The notes below the pieces were generated by a model, which saw only the letters and a list, made by a program, of their open reading frames with translations, had not been told where the DNA came from and did no database searches. From NCBI RefSeq assembly GCF_025506355.1, contig NZ_JANZYP010000018.1:62001-126000 (forward strand): a stretch of DNA of 64,000 nucleotides. Direction: 5' to 3'. Made by a program: the position numbers and the translations under genes. Shown in pieces: positions 56,508 through 64,000 of the stretch (its first letter is position 1; the number at the start of each line of letters is the position of its first letter). The DNA is from Sphaerisporangium corydalis (lineage in GTDB: Bacteria > Actinomycetota > Actinomycetes > Streptosporangiales > Streptosporangiaceae).

Positions 56508-58622
56508 ATGTCAACGCCCGCCGGATGGCGAAGAGAGGGAAATCTCCCCGCCGAGCTCACCAGCTTCGTGGGGCGAGATCGGCTGCTCGCCACCATCAGG
56601 CAACGCCTGCAGGACTCCCGCCTGGTCACCGTGACGGGCATCGGCGGCGTCGGCAAGTCCCGCACGGCCCTGCGCATCGCCCACCAGGTCACCTCCCAGT
56701 TCCCCGACGGGGTCTGGTACGTCGACCTGTCCCGCCTGCAGGACCCGACCATGGTCCAGCACTCCGTCAACGCCGCGTTCGGCATCGCCGACCAGTCGGC
56801 GCGCCCCGAGGCCGAGACGCTCGCCCAGTGGCTCGGCCCGCGCACCGTCCTGCTGGTGATCGACTCCTGCGAGCACCTCCTCGACTCCGTCGCGACGCTG
56901 GTGGACCAGCTCCTGCGCAGCGCCCCGCACGCCCACGTGCTGGCGACCAGCCGGCAGTCCCTCGGCGTCCAGGGTGAGCAGACGATCCCGGTCTCCCCCC
57001 TGCTGGTGCCCGGCGACGACCTCGCCGAGAGCCCGTTCGTGAACGAGTCGGTCCAGCTCTTCGCCGAGCGCGCCTCCGCGGTCGTCCCTGGCTTCTCGGT
57101 CGACGAGGACAACATCGACGCGGTCTCGGAGCTGTGCCGGCGGCTCGACGGCATCCCGCTGGCCATCGAATTGGCCTCGGTCCGGCTGCGTGCGCTGTCG
57201 GTGGAGCAGATCCTGGCCCTGCTGACCGACCGCTTCAGCCTGCTGGCGGGCGCCAGCCGTACGGCGCTGCCCCGCCACCAGACCCTGCGGGCGGCCATCG
57301 GCTGGAGCCACGAGCTGTGCGAGCCCGCCGAGCGGCTGCTGTGGGCCCGGCTGTCGATCTTCTCGGGTGACTTCGAGCTGGAGGCCGCCCGGTACGTGTG
57401 CGCCAGCCAGGACCTGCCCGCCGAGAACGTCATGGAGCTCGTCGTCGGCCTGGTGGAGAAGTCCATCCTGCTGAGCAGCAACGACCGTGCCGGGGTGCGC
57501 TACAAGCTGATCGACACCCTGCGCCACTACGGCAGGGAGTGGCTGGACAAGCTGGAGGAGACCGACTGGGTCCGGCGCCGCCATCGCGACTACTACCTGC
57601 AGCTCGCCGAGCGGGGCGAGCACGCCTGGTCGGGGCCGAGGCAGGTCTACTGGTTCGGGCGCATGCGCCAGGAGCACGACAACATCCGGGCCGCGCTCGA
57701 CTACTGCCTGAACGACAACCGCGAGGCGCGCACGGGGCTGGAGCTGCTGTCCTGCCTGTGGTTCATGTGGGTCGCCTGCGGGTTCGCCCGGGAGGGCCGC
57801 CTCTACCTCGAACGGGCGCTGCTCGCGTGCACCCAGCCCAGCAAGGAACGCTGCAAGGCCCTGTGGGTGCTGGCCTACGTCCGCAGCGCCCAGGGCGACA
57901 CGACCGGCGCGCTGGAGGCGGCGGACGCGTGCGCCACCGACGCGGTCCGCGTCGGCGACTCGATCGCGGTCATCCTGGCGACCAAGATGCAGGGGACCGC
58001 CGCGTTCCTCCAGGGCGACCTGCACAAGGCGACCGCCCTGCTCGGCGTGGCGATCGAGTTCCACCGCAGCGGGCGCGAGCTCAACCCCGGGCTGCTGCCG
58101 GCGATCGTCGAGCTCGCGGTGGTGCTCACCCAGCAGGACGAGCTGAGCGAGGCCGAGTCGCTGCTGCGCGACTGCCGCCAGCTCTGCACCGAGCGCGGGG
58201 AGCTGTGGCTGCGCTCCTACGCCGTGTGGGCCACCTCCGCGATCGAGCGGATGACCGGCCGCACGGCGGACGCGGTGCTGAGCGCGCAGGAGTCCCTGCG
58301 GATCAAGCGGCACTTCCACGACGTGCTCGGGGCCGTCCTGGCGATGGAGACGCTGTCCCAGCTCGCCGTCGAGCAGGGCGACGCGGCGCGTGCGGCGCGC
58401 ATCCTCGGGGCGGCGCAGGCGAACTGGCAGCTCTTCGGGCTGCCGAGGTTCGGCTCGCCGTTCTTCGGCACCGAGCACGAGCGGTGCGTCAAGGAGTGCA
58501 AGCGGATGCTCGGCGAGGAGCCGTACCTCACCGCCTACCAGCAGGGCTCCAAGATGAACTTCGAGGAGGCCGTCAGCTACACCATGGGCGAGATCGACCC
58601 GAGCCAGGCCCCCGCCCCCTGA
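56508..58622 (+). CDS. AfsR-like STAND/NB-ARC ATPase with TPR tail, no DNA-binding domain
   Basis: 704 residues from an ATG 4 nt after GAGGCGG (a GTG at 56496 is possible). The NTPase part starts LPAELTSFVGRDRLLATI; Walker A is GIGGVGKS, Walker B VLLVIDSCEHLL, and the sensor segment RLDGIPLAIELAS. A winged helix (about 270-350) and tetratricopeptide-like helices (about 380-690) follow. Regulators of this group normally carry an N-terminal SARP or C-terminal LuxR DNA-binding domain; neither is present. It may act by sequestering or assembling with a partner. It points toward a terpene synthase gene on the opposite strand 105 nt away. Confidence 0.8.
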   Translation: MSTPAGWRREGNLPAELTSFVGRDRLLATIRQRLQDSRLVTVTGIGGVGKSRTALRIAHQVTSQFPDGVWYVDLSRLQDPTMVQHSVNAAFGIADQSARPEAETLAQWLGPRTVLLVIDSCEHLLDSVATLVDQLLRSAPHAHVLATSRQSLGVQGEQTIPVSPLLVPGDDLAESPFVNESVQLFAERASAVVPGFSVDEDNIDAVSELCRRLDGIPLAIELASVRLRALSVEQILALLTDRFSLLAGASRTALPRHQTLRAAIGWSHELCEPAERLLWARLSIFSGDFELEAARYVCASQDLPAENVMELVVGLVEKSILLSSNDRAGVRYKLIDTLRHYGREWLDKLEETDWVRRRHRDYYLQLAERGEHAWSGPRQVYWFGRMRQEHDNIRAALDYCLNDNREARTGLELLSCLWFMWVACGFAREGRLYLERALLACTQPSKERCKALWVLAYVRSAQGDTTGALEAADACATDAVRVGDSIAVILATKMQGTAAFLQGDLHKATALLGVAIEFHRSGRELNPGLLPAIVELAVVLTQQDELSEAESLLRDCRQLCTERGELWLRSYAVWATSAIERMTGRTADAVLSAQESLRIKRHFHDVLGAVLAMETLSQLAVEQGDAARAARILGAAQANWQLFGLPRFGSPFFGTEHERCVKECKRMLGEEPYLTAYQQGSKMNFEEAVSYTMGEIDPSQAPAP

Positions 58623-58727
58623 CGGCCCGAGGCCCGCCCGGCCGGGCCCCCGTCCCTGACAGGTGCCCGACCGGCCCGGTTCCCGGGGAAGGCCGCCCTG
58701 CCGGGATCGGGCGGCCCCGCCCCTCGG

Positions 58728-59723
58728 TCAGTTCCCGCCGGCGCCGGGTGACGGCGCGCTCTGCCAGGCCCGGGTGTACCGCGTGCTGGTGAGGGAGTAG
58801 GCGATGCTCCCGCTGATCCAGTGTTCGAGGCCCCGGATGTAGGCGGCGACGGCGCCGGAGGCGAGGACCTCCAGCTCCGAGCGCAGCACCAGGAACCGCA
58901 GGATCGCCTCGTCGCGCATCTTGCCGATCTGGTTCATGGCGTGCTGGATCGACCGGTGCCGGTGCCGGGCGAGCACGCTGACCAGGTTGTTGCGCGAGTT
59001 GACCCCCGAGCGCTCCTTGGCGTACGAGAGCAGGTCGTTGTCCCAGACCACCACGTCGTTGGAGCTCTCGGTGATCGCCCGCACGTCGTGGTGGCGCCAC
59101 TCGCCGGGGGTCAGGGGATGGCCGGTGGCCACGTCGATCAGGGCGAAGACCGTCAGCATGGCCCCGGTCCTGCGCCGCATGAAGATGTAGTCGCCGTAGG
59201 TGGGCACCACGGCGTCCTCGCGGTTGGCGGCCTCCCACACCTGCGCGAACAGGTAGTCCTTGGTGACCGAGCACCAGCGGTCGAGCTGGTCGGCGTTCGC
59301 GACCGCGCCGACCCGGCCCTTGATGTCGAGCATCGCCCGTGCGAAGGGGTTCTCCACGTGGGCCCCGTCCGCGCGGCCGTCGAGGTCGTCGAGGACGGTG
59401 AGCAGTTGCGGCAGTGCGCGGGCGATCTCCGCGGCGCGGCGGTCGGACTCGCAGAACGCGTCGTCGAAGGCGAAGAGCCACACGCACCAGTCGGTCACCA
59501 GGCGCAGCATCTCGTGCCCGGCGTAGGGGTAGGTGCGGGCGCCCAGATCGCCGTAGCCGGCCTCTCTGTAGCGTTCCAGCTCGGCCGGGTCGTCGATCAT
59601 GCGGCTCGCCACCAGCCAGGAGAAGGTCTCCGTGTTGACCTGGTCCGCGTACGGGCTGATCAGGCTGGGGAACGGACACGACAAAGGTGGGAGAATAAGC
59701 CTGGAAGGCGCTAAATCAGCCAT
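58728..59723 (-). CDS. Class I terpene synthase
   Basis: 331 residues from the ATG at 59723 (a GTG two codons upstream is the alternative). The metal-binding motifs are intact: DDAFCE (about 87-92) as the Asp-rich motif and NDLLSYAKE (about 229-237) as the NSE triad, with a C-terminal STRYTR supplying the Arg-Tyr pair that senses diphosphate. It is a single domain, unlike geosmin synthase. It should ionise and cyclise a prenyl diphosphate, most likely farnesyl diphosphate, to an unknown hydrocarbon or alcohol. No cytochrome P450 or prenyltransferase gene is adjacent. Confidence 0.86.
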   Translation of the reverse strand: MADLAPSRLILPPLSCPFPSLISPYADQVNTETFSWLVASRMIDDPAELERYREAGYGDLGARTYPYAGHEMLRLVTDWCVWLFAFDDAFCESDRRAAEIARALPQLLTVLDDLDGRADGAHVENPFARAMLDIKGRVGAVANADQLDRWCSVTKDYLFAQVWEAANREDAVVPTYGDYIFMRRRTGAMLTVFALIDVATGHPLTPGEWRHHDVRAITESSNDVVVWDNDLLSYAKERSGVNSRNNLVSVLARHRHRSIQHAMNQIGKMRDEAILRFLVLRSELEVLASGAVAAYIRGLEHWISGSIAYSLTSTRYTRAWQSAPSPGAGGN

Positions 59724-59789
59724 CTCCACATCATCGCAACAAAAACCCCCCGTAACTACATGGCAAAATCTACGGATTCAGCGGCCCGT

Positions 59790-60176
59790 TTAGGCTTTCT
59801 GGGTGAACCAGGCCAGGTATTCGGTATGACCGAACATCCGGGCGGTCTCGGCCGCCGACGGCGCGCCGTCGTACGGATCGGCCCCCGCCTCCAGCAACGC
59901 CCGCACCACCTCCGGCTCCTTCTTGAACACCGCCCCCGCGAGCGGCGTCTGCCCCTTGTCGTTGGCGCGTCCCGGATCGGCGCCGAGCGACGCCAGCACG
60001 CTCACCGTCTCCGCGTGGCCATGGTAGGCGGCCAGCATCAGAAGCGTGTCACCCTTGTCGTTACCGAGGTTCGCCGGAACCCCGGCCTCGACGTAGGCGC
60101 ACAGCTCGGCCGTGCGCCCCTCCCTGGCCATCTGGAACAGCCGGGTGGCGAGCTCGATCTCCGCGTCGTCGCGCAC
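59790..60176 (-). CDS. Ankyrin-repeat protein
   Basis: 128 residues from a GTG at 60176. Three to four ankyrin repeats are visible: DKGDTLLMLAAYHGHAETVSVLASLGADPG, NDKGQTPLAGAVFKKEPEVVRALLEAGADPY, and a shortened last repeat with ETARMFGHTEYLAWF. The first helix pair (EIELATRLFQMAREGRTAELCAYVEAGVPANLG) caps the stack. It has no signal or membrane segment. It probably acts as a protein-binding scaffold; the partner is unknown. It is divergent from the PAC2 gene. Confidence 0.82.
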   Translation of the reverse strand: MRDDAEIELATRLFQMAREGRTAELCAYVEAGVPANLGNDKGDTLLMLAAYHGHAETVSVLASLGADPGRANDKGQTPLAGAVFKKEPEVVRALLEAGADPYDGAPSAAETARMFGHTEYLAWFTQKA

Positions 60177-60299
60177 GCCACCATTGTGCACCGCCGGGGT
60201 GCGCGGGCCCGAACCGCGGGTAGTGGACTCGCCCGGCGGAATCCCCAGGACATCCCATAGGTTCTCTCTTGAGAGACGAAAGAAAGGCTGGGACCCAAG

Positions 60300-61205
60300 G
60301 TGTTCGACCCGACGGATCTCTACCGGCTCAGCGGTGACGTTCCTGAGCTGACCGATCCGGTGCTGCTCTACCACTTTGAGGGCTTCGTGGACGCCGGAGG
60401 AGCCGGTCGGCTCGCCGTCGGCCACCTGCTCGCCGAACTGGAGCACCGGGTCGTGGCGACGTTCGACGTCGACCGCCTCCTCGACTACCGGTCGCGGCGG
60501 CCGTTGATGACCTTCGACACCGACCGGTGGGTCGACTGCGAGACCCCCGAACTCGCCGTCCACCTCGCCAACGACGCCTCGGGCACGCCCTTCCTGGTGA
60601 TGAGCGGCCCCGAGCCCGACCGCGAATGGGAGCTGTTCACCGAGGCGATCGGCGCCCTGGCCACCCGGCTGAACGTCGGCAAGCTGGTCACCATGCACGG
60701 CATACCGATGGCCGCCCCGCACACCCGCCCGCTCGGCGTGACCTCCCACGGCACCAGGCCCGGCCTGGTATCCGGCCCCGGGAGCCCGTTCGGCAAGATC
60801 CAGGTGCCGGGCAGCGCCGCCGCCATGATCGAGCTGCGGCTCGGGGCGCGCGGCCACGACGCCCTCGGGTACGCCGTGCACGTCCCCCACTACCTCGCCC
60901 AGGCGGAGTACCCCCGGGCGGCGGTGACGGCCCTCGAGTCCGTGACCCGCAGCACGGGGCTGGTGTTCCCCCTGGAGGGCCTGCGGGACGCCGCCGAGAA
61001 GACCACGGCGGAGATCGAGGAGCAGATCATCGCCTCGGCCGAGCTGTCCACGGCCATCCAGGGCCTCGAGCAGCAGTACGACGCGTTCACCGCGGGCGCC
61101 GAGCGCGAGAGCCTCATGGCCGAGACCACGCCGATGCCGACCGGGGACGAGCTCGCCGCCCAGTTCGAGCGTTTCCTGGCCGAACGCGACGAGAAGGACT
61201 CGTGA
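60300..61205 (+). CDS. PAC2 family protein (proteasome assembly chaperone-like)
   Basis: 301 residues from a GTG. The PAC2 fold is recognisable: LTDPVLLYHFEGFVDAGGAGRLAVGHLL, the RRPLMTFDTDRWVDCETPEL region, GPEPDREWELFTEAIGALATRLNVGKLVTMHGIPMAAPHTRP, and GKIQVPGSAAAMIELRLGARGHDALGYAVHVPHYLAQAEYP. Actinobacteria have proteasomes, and their PAC2 members are structurally similar to eukaryotic assembly chaperones, though a role in proteasome assembly has not been shown. The stop overlaps the oxidoreductase start by 4 nt. Confidence 0.86.
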   Translation: MFDPTDLYRLSGDVPELTDPVLLYHFEGFVDAGGAGRLAVGHLLAELEHRVVATFDVDRLLDYRSRRPLMTFDTDRWVDCETPELAVHLANDASGTPFLVMSGPEPDREWELFTEAIGALATRLNVGKLVTMHGIPMAAPHTRPLGVTSHGTRPGLVSGPGSPFGKIQVPGSAAAMIELRLGARGHDALGYAVHVPHYLAQAEYPRAAVTALESVTRSTGLVFPLEGLRDAAEKTTAEIEEQIIASAELSTAIQGLEQQYDAFTAGAERESLMAETTPMPTGDELAAQFERFLAERDEKDS

Positions 61206-62260
61206 TCGACGTCGGCCTGGCCGGGTACGGCCCGGCCGGGGAGTTCTTCCACGGGCCGCTCGTCGCCGCGACCCCGGGCCTGCGGCTCCGCGCGGTGGTG
61301 ACCCGGGACCCCGCCAAGGCGGAGCGCGCCGCGCGCGACCACCCAGGCGTCATGATCGTCCCTTCGGCCGAGGACCTGCTCGGCCTCGGGCTCGGCCTGG
61401 TCGTGGTCGCGTCCCCGAACCGCACCCACGTCCCGCTCGCCACGCTCGCCCTGTCGGCCGGCCTGCCGGTGGTGGTGGACAAGCCGCTGGCCGCCACCGC
61501 CGCCGAGGCCATGGAACTGGCCGTGCTGGCGAGCGAGCGCGGCCTGATGCTGACGGTGTTCCAGAACCGCCGCTGGGACGGCGACTTCCGCACCCTCTCC
61601 GGGCTCGACCTCGGCGAGGTCCATCGCTTCGAGTCCAGGTTCGAGCGCTGGCGGCCGGTGCCCAAGGGCGGGTGGCGCGAGAACGGCGGCCCCGACGAGC
61701 TGGGCGGCCTGCTGTACGACCTGGGCAGCCACCTGGTCGACCAGGCCCTGCGCTACCTCGGCCCGGTGACCGACGTGTACGCCGAGACCGACGTCCGGCG
61801 GCCCGGCGTCGGGGCGGACGACGACGCGTTCGTCGCCCTGACCCACGCGAACGGCGCCCGGTCCCACCTGTGGATGAGCGCCGTCACCGGGCAACTAGGC
61901 CCGAGGTTCCGCGTGCTCGGCTCGCGGGGGGCCTACGTGAAGTGGGGCCTGGACCCCCAGGAGGACCGGCTGCGGGCCGGGGAGCGTCCCGGCGGCCCCG
62001 GCTGGGGCACCGAACCGCCCGAGCGGTGGGGCGTGCTCGGCGTGGACGGCGACAGCCGCCCGGTCGAGACCATGCCCGGCGCCTACCAGGAGTTCTACGC
62101 GGGCGTGCTGGCCTGCCTCACCACCGGAGCGCCGCCGCCGGTGGACCCGGCCGGTGTGGCCGACGCGCTGGCCGTGCTGCACGCCGCCCGGACCTCGGCG
62201 GCCGAGCGCCGCGTCGTCCCGCTCACCCTCGCCCCTCCGGCCGACGGAGGCCCGGCCTAG
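61202..62260 (+). CDS. Gfo/Idh/MocA family oxidoreductase
   Basis: 352 residues from a GTG overlapping the PAC2 stop. The N-terminal Rossmann domain begins IDVGLAGYGPAGEFFHGPLVAATPGLRL, with VVVASPNRTHVPLA and VVDKPL, the conserved Lys-Pro. The C-terminal dimerisation domain has GGLLYDLGSHLVDQALRYLG with the catalytic-type His and Asp. It resembles members described as scyllo-inositol or glucose-fructose type dehydrogenases. Its coupling to PAC2 has no obvious metabolic logic. Substrate unknown. Confidence 0.86.
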   Translation: MIDVGLAGYGPAGEFFHGPLVAATPGLRLRAVVTRDPAKAERAARDHPGVMIVPSAEDLLGLGLGLVVVASPNRTHVPLATLALSAGLPVVVDKPLAATAAEAMELAVLASERGLMLTVFQNRRWDGDFRTLSGLDLGEVHRFESRFERWRPVPKGGWRENGGPDELGGLLYDLGSHLVDQALRYLGPVTDVYAETDVRRPGVGADDDAFVALTHANGARSHLWMSAVTGQLGPRFRVLGSRGAYVKWGLDPQEDRLRAGERPGGPGWGTEPPERWGVLGVDGDSRPVETMPGAYQEFYAGVLACLTTGAPPPVDPAGVADALAVLHAARTSAAERRVVPLTLAPPADGGPA

Positions 62261-62276
62261 CGCGTCCCGTCCCGGG

Positions 62277-62330
62277 CGGACCGGGCGGGGCGGACCGGGC
62301 GGGGCGGACCGGGCGGGGCGGACCGGGCGG
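62277..62330. repeat. 14-bp GC-only-type tandem repeat
   Basis: The unit CGGACCGGGCGGGG occurs 3.9 times (62277, 62291, 62305, 62319) in the gap between two convergent genes. It is a simple replication-slippage repeat. Confidence 0.95.
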
Positions 62331-62368
62331 ATGCGAGCGCGGGCGGCCTCAAGCCCCGGCGCGCGGGC

Positions 62369-63178
62369 TCAGTCGAGCAGGCGCGAGCGCAGGGCGGCCT
62401 CGTCGGAGGGGGTCCAGCCGTGCTCGGCGAGCCAGCCGAGCGGGCCTTGGTGCCGCTCGTCGAGCACCGCCAGGAAGTTCTCCATGAACTCCGGGCGCGG
62501 CAGGTGGCTCTCGGCCGGGCGCGCGTCCAGGTCGTCCCGATAGGTGGAGCTGCTCCGCAGCCGGGCGAGGATGCCCTCCAGCCGGTCGCCCGTGGCGGCG
62601 TAGTCGGCGATGATCGCCTCCCGGGTGACCCCCGCGACCGCGAGCGCCAGCGCGCACACCACGCCGGTGCGGTCCTTGCCGGCCGCGCAGTGGACGATGG
62701 CCGCGCCCTCGCCGTGCGCGAGCACGCGGAGCGCGGCGAGCACCGAGTCGGGACGGTCGCGCAGGTAGGCGTAGTAGAAGCCGAGGACGCGGACCTCGGG
62801 GTCGTCGCGCTCCCGCCTGCCCTGCCAGGGCAGGACCCTGTCGCCTTCGATGCGGGTCTCGCCGGTGTCGGCCTCGACGTCGGTGTACCGGCCGCCCTCG
62901 GCGAACAGGGTCAGGTGGTGGACGCCGACGTCGGGCACGTGGGTGAGCGGGCCCGGGCCTTCGAGGGTGACCTCGGCGTTGGAGCGCAGGTCGACCACGT
63001 CGCGCAGTTTGAGGTCGCCGACGAGCCGTTCCACGTCGGCGTCCGTCAGGTCCTGCAGGTTGTCCGAGCGCAGCACCCTTCCGAATCTGGTCGTCTCGCC
63101 GTCGAGCGTGGGGAGACCGCCCAGGTCTCGCACGTTCACGGCCCCGTCAAGAGCTATCCACCTCGTTAGTTCATTCAT
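62369..63178 (-). CDS. Tyrosine-protein phosphatase (bacterial PTP, lipid phosphatase-like)
   Basis: 269 residues from the ATG at 63178; an upstream frame to 63232 lacks a ribosome site. The active-site P-loop is HCAAGKDRTG with the nucleophile Cys164. The N-terminus NVRDLGGLPTLDGETTRFGRVLRSDNL and LRDVVDLRSNAEV are the usual landmarks of this actinobacterial group, which includes secreted PtpB of Mycobacterium. No signal peptide is seen. It should remove phosphate from phosphotyrosine, phosphoserine or phosphoinositides. Physiological target unknown. Confidence 0.87.
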   Translation of the reverse strand: MNELTRWIALDGAVNVRDLGGLPTLDGETTRFGRVLRSDNLQDLTDADVERLVGDLKLRDVVDLRSNAEVTLEGPGPLTHVPDVGVHHLTLFAEGGRYTDVEADTGETRIEGDRVLPWQGRRERDDPEVRVLGFYYAYLRDRPDSVLAALRVLAHGEGAAIVHCAAGKDRTGVVCALALAVAGVTREAIIADYAATGDRLEGILARLRSSSTYRDDLDARPAESHLPRPEFMENFLAVLDERHQGPLGWLAEHGWTPSDEAALRSRLLD

Positions 63179-63233
63179 CACTTCGAACCCTATAGGCGCT
63201 ATATGTCCTCGCGAAGAAGGCGGGAGGGGCACA

Positions 63234-63293
63234 GTGGCAAAAGAACGTGTCCGCTACGTGGCGTCTGACATCGTGCCGCCGGCCCGCGCGTGA
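63234..63293 (+). CDS. Candidate 19-residue peptide
   Basis: GTG at 63234 with GGGAGGGG just upstream, ending at TGA 63291-63293 and encoding MAKERVRYVASDIVPPARA. It lies in the 178-nt gap between the phosphatase gene and the membrane-protein gene. The good ribosome site is the only support; it could equally be a leader peptide or chance. Confidence 0.25.
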   Translation: MAKERVRYVASDIVPPARA

Positions 63294-63356
63294 TGTAAAG
63301 AACCGAGCCCCGCAACGGGCTTCGCCCGATCGTCCGCCTTCCCCAGAGGAGGTCAT

Positions 63357-64000
63357 GTGGACCCACGGAGGACCGTCCCGGAAGTCGTCCTCGACCCTGA
63401 TCTACCCGCCTCCGTCGCGGGCACCCTCAGGTCCAGCCCCGCGATCCTGCGCGCCGTGCGCGCCGGGGCCGTCCCGCCGCCCTCGGGTCCCACCCCCGGC
63501 ATGGTGCTCGTCGTCACGTCATTCCTGCTCGTGGCGCTCATGGTGACCGGCCCCTGGGGCATGGTCGCGATCGGCGCCGTGGTCGCGGCCTTCGGCGGCA
63601 CGCAGGCGCTGGCGGGCGACCCGAAGCGGCGCGACGCCCGCAGGCGCCTGCGCCTGGCCGCCGCCCACGCCGGCCGGTTCATCCTGCCCGAGGACCTTGA
63701 CGCGGGCTGCCGCGAGCTGCTGGCACGGGCCCAGTCCGCGGTCGCCGGCGTGCTCGGCTCGCAGGTGAACGGCGCCGGGCTGCTGGACGCCATCGACAAC
63801 TCCGTCACCCTGCCCGCCGAGGTCTGGCGGCTCGCCCAGCGGCTGGCCGACCTGACGCGGACGCGGGCCGAGCACGACAGGATCGTCCCGAGGGACGTGC
63901 CCGACGACATCGCCGGCGTGTTCTCACCGTACGACGACGCGCTCGACCGGGCCCGCCGTTCGCTCACCTCCCGCGTGACGACCCTGGAGGAGTACGCCCG
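63357..64000 (+). CDS. Membrane protein, 3' end beyond the window
   Basis: The frame opens at a GTG (63357) directly after AGAGGAGGTC and is uninterrupted to the last base, 214 codons, so the C-terminus is missing. It begins MDPRRTVPEVVLDPDLPASVAG, has two membrane segments (about 50-65 and 70-88) and then a helical cytoplasmic part rich in Arg, Ala and Leu (RLRLAAAHAGRFILPEDLDAGCRELLARAQSAVAGVLGS), ending in a probable coiled coil. An ATG two bases upstream belongs to another, shorter frame. Families of this type in actinomycetes are uncharacterised. Confidence 0.7.
   Translation, partial: MDPRRTVPEVVLDPDLPASVAGTLRSSPAILRAVRAGAVPPPSGPTPGMVLVVTSFLLVALMVTGPWGMVAIGAVVAAFGGTQALAGDPKRRDARRRLRLAAAHAGRFILPEDLDAGCRELLARAQSAVAGVLGSQVNGAGLLDAIDNSVTLPAEVWRLAQRLADLTRTRAEHDRIVPRDVPDDIAGVFSPYDDALDRARRSLTSRVTTLEEYA

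Noticed and set aside
63355-63546. Start at ATG 63355 for the last gene
   Set aside because: That frame stops at 63546 after a low-complexity Ser/Pro-rich stretch, while the GTG at 63357 opens a frame with membrane segments to the window end.

Overview
The window is about 72% GC, uses many GTG starts, has genes joined by ATGA/GTGA overlaps, and carries families typical of actinomycetes: XRE-DUF397-ATPase regulatory triplets, a CU044_5270-type protein beside a sigma factor, sugar importers without their own ATPase, and PAC2. It is best read as the chromosome of a mycelial actinobacterium. The gene set would suit Streptosporangiales, but that rank is an inference. No rRNA, tRNA, phage, transposase or CRISPR was seen. 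Every gap between genes is under 300 bases.

Layout. 1-15359 is dominated by peptide and amino-acid salvage: an M19 dipeptidase (5' end outside the window), an M20 amidohydrolase, a GNAT acyltransferase and an N-succinylamino-acid-racemase-like enolase, then an Lrp/AsnC regulator divergent from a complete Dpp/Opp importer that ends in an M24-fold protein. The first four genes match the known GNAT/racemase/desuccinylase route turning D-amino acids into L-amino acids. A minus-strand acyl-CoA ligase/two acyl-CoA dehydrogenase operon (3757-7595) lies between them. An orphan sensor kinase (15442-16812) overlaps, tail to tail, a rhamnogalacturonan operon (16724-23298: PL26-like lyase, DUF624 protein, two permeases, binding protein). 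23586-31218 holds VapBC and MazEF-type toxin-antitoxin pairs, a sigma factor, an XRE/DUF397/ATPase group, an OLD/AAA15-like ATPase and a VOC protein.

31515-47844 is a xylan locus. A minus-strand operon (binding protein, two permeases, GH5, secreted modular GH10, cytoplasmic GH43) is divergent from a LacI regulator, which is followed by a secreted GH30, a Gfo/Idh oxidoreductase, a DUF6807 protein and a cupin; a convergent sugar-type MFS gene closes the region. Similar GAAA-N-TTTC palindromes lie in front of the binding protein, lacI and GH30 genes, so one LacI protein plausibly controls both arms. The polymer would be cut outside, oligomers imported, and trimmed inside. 48051-54472 has CopC, CopD, a convergent histidine-rich membrane protein, and an unusual membrane-anchored S15-type hydrolase fused to an ABC ATPase with its permease. 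54760-64000 holds a membrane/helix-turn-helix protein, a 55-residue acidic protein, an AfsR-like ATPase without DNA-binding domain, a class I terpene synthase, an ankyrin protein, PAC2, a second Gfo/Idh oxidoreductase, a tyrosine phosphatase and a membrane protein cut by the window end.

The most unusual pattern is in how operon junctions are built. At two unrelated junctions (20969-21035 and 53518-53683) the stop/start overlap has been tandemly duplicated. Each time this made a chimeric mini-ORF (11 and 29 codons) whose start overlaps the upstream stop and whose stop overlaps the downstream start, so the chain of 4-nt overlaps is unbroken. Both repeat periods (32 and 86 nt) are 2 modulo 3, the value this arrangement requires. 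Three other genes end in short tandem repeats of 15, 18 and 30 nt that repeat their stop codon in frame.
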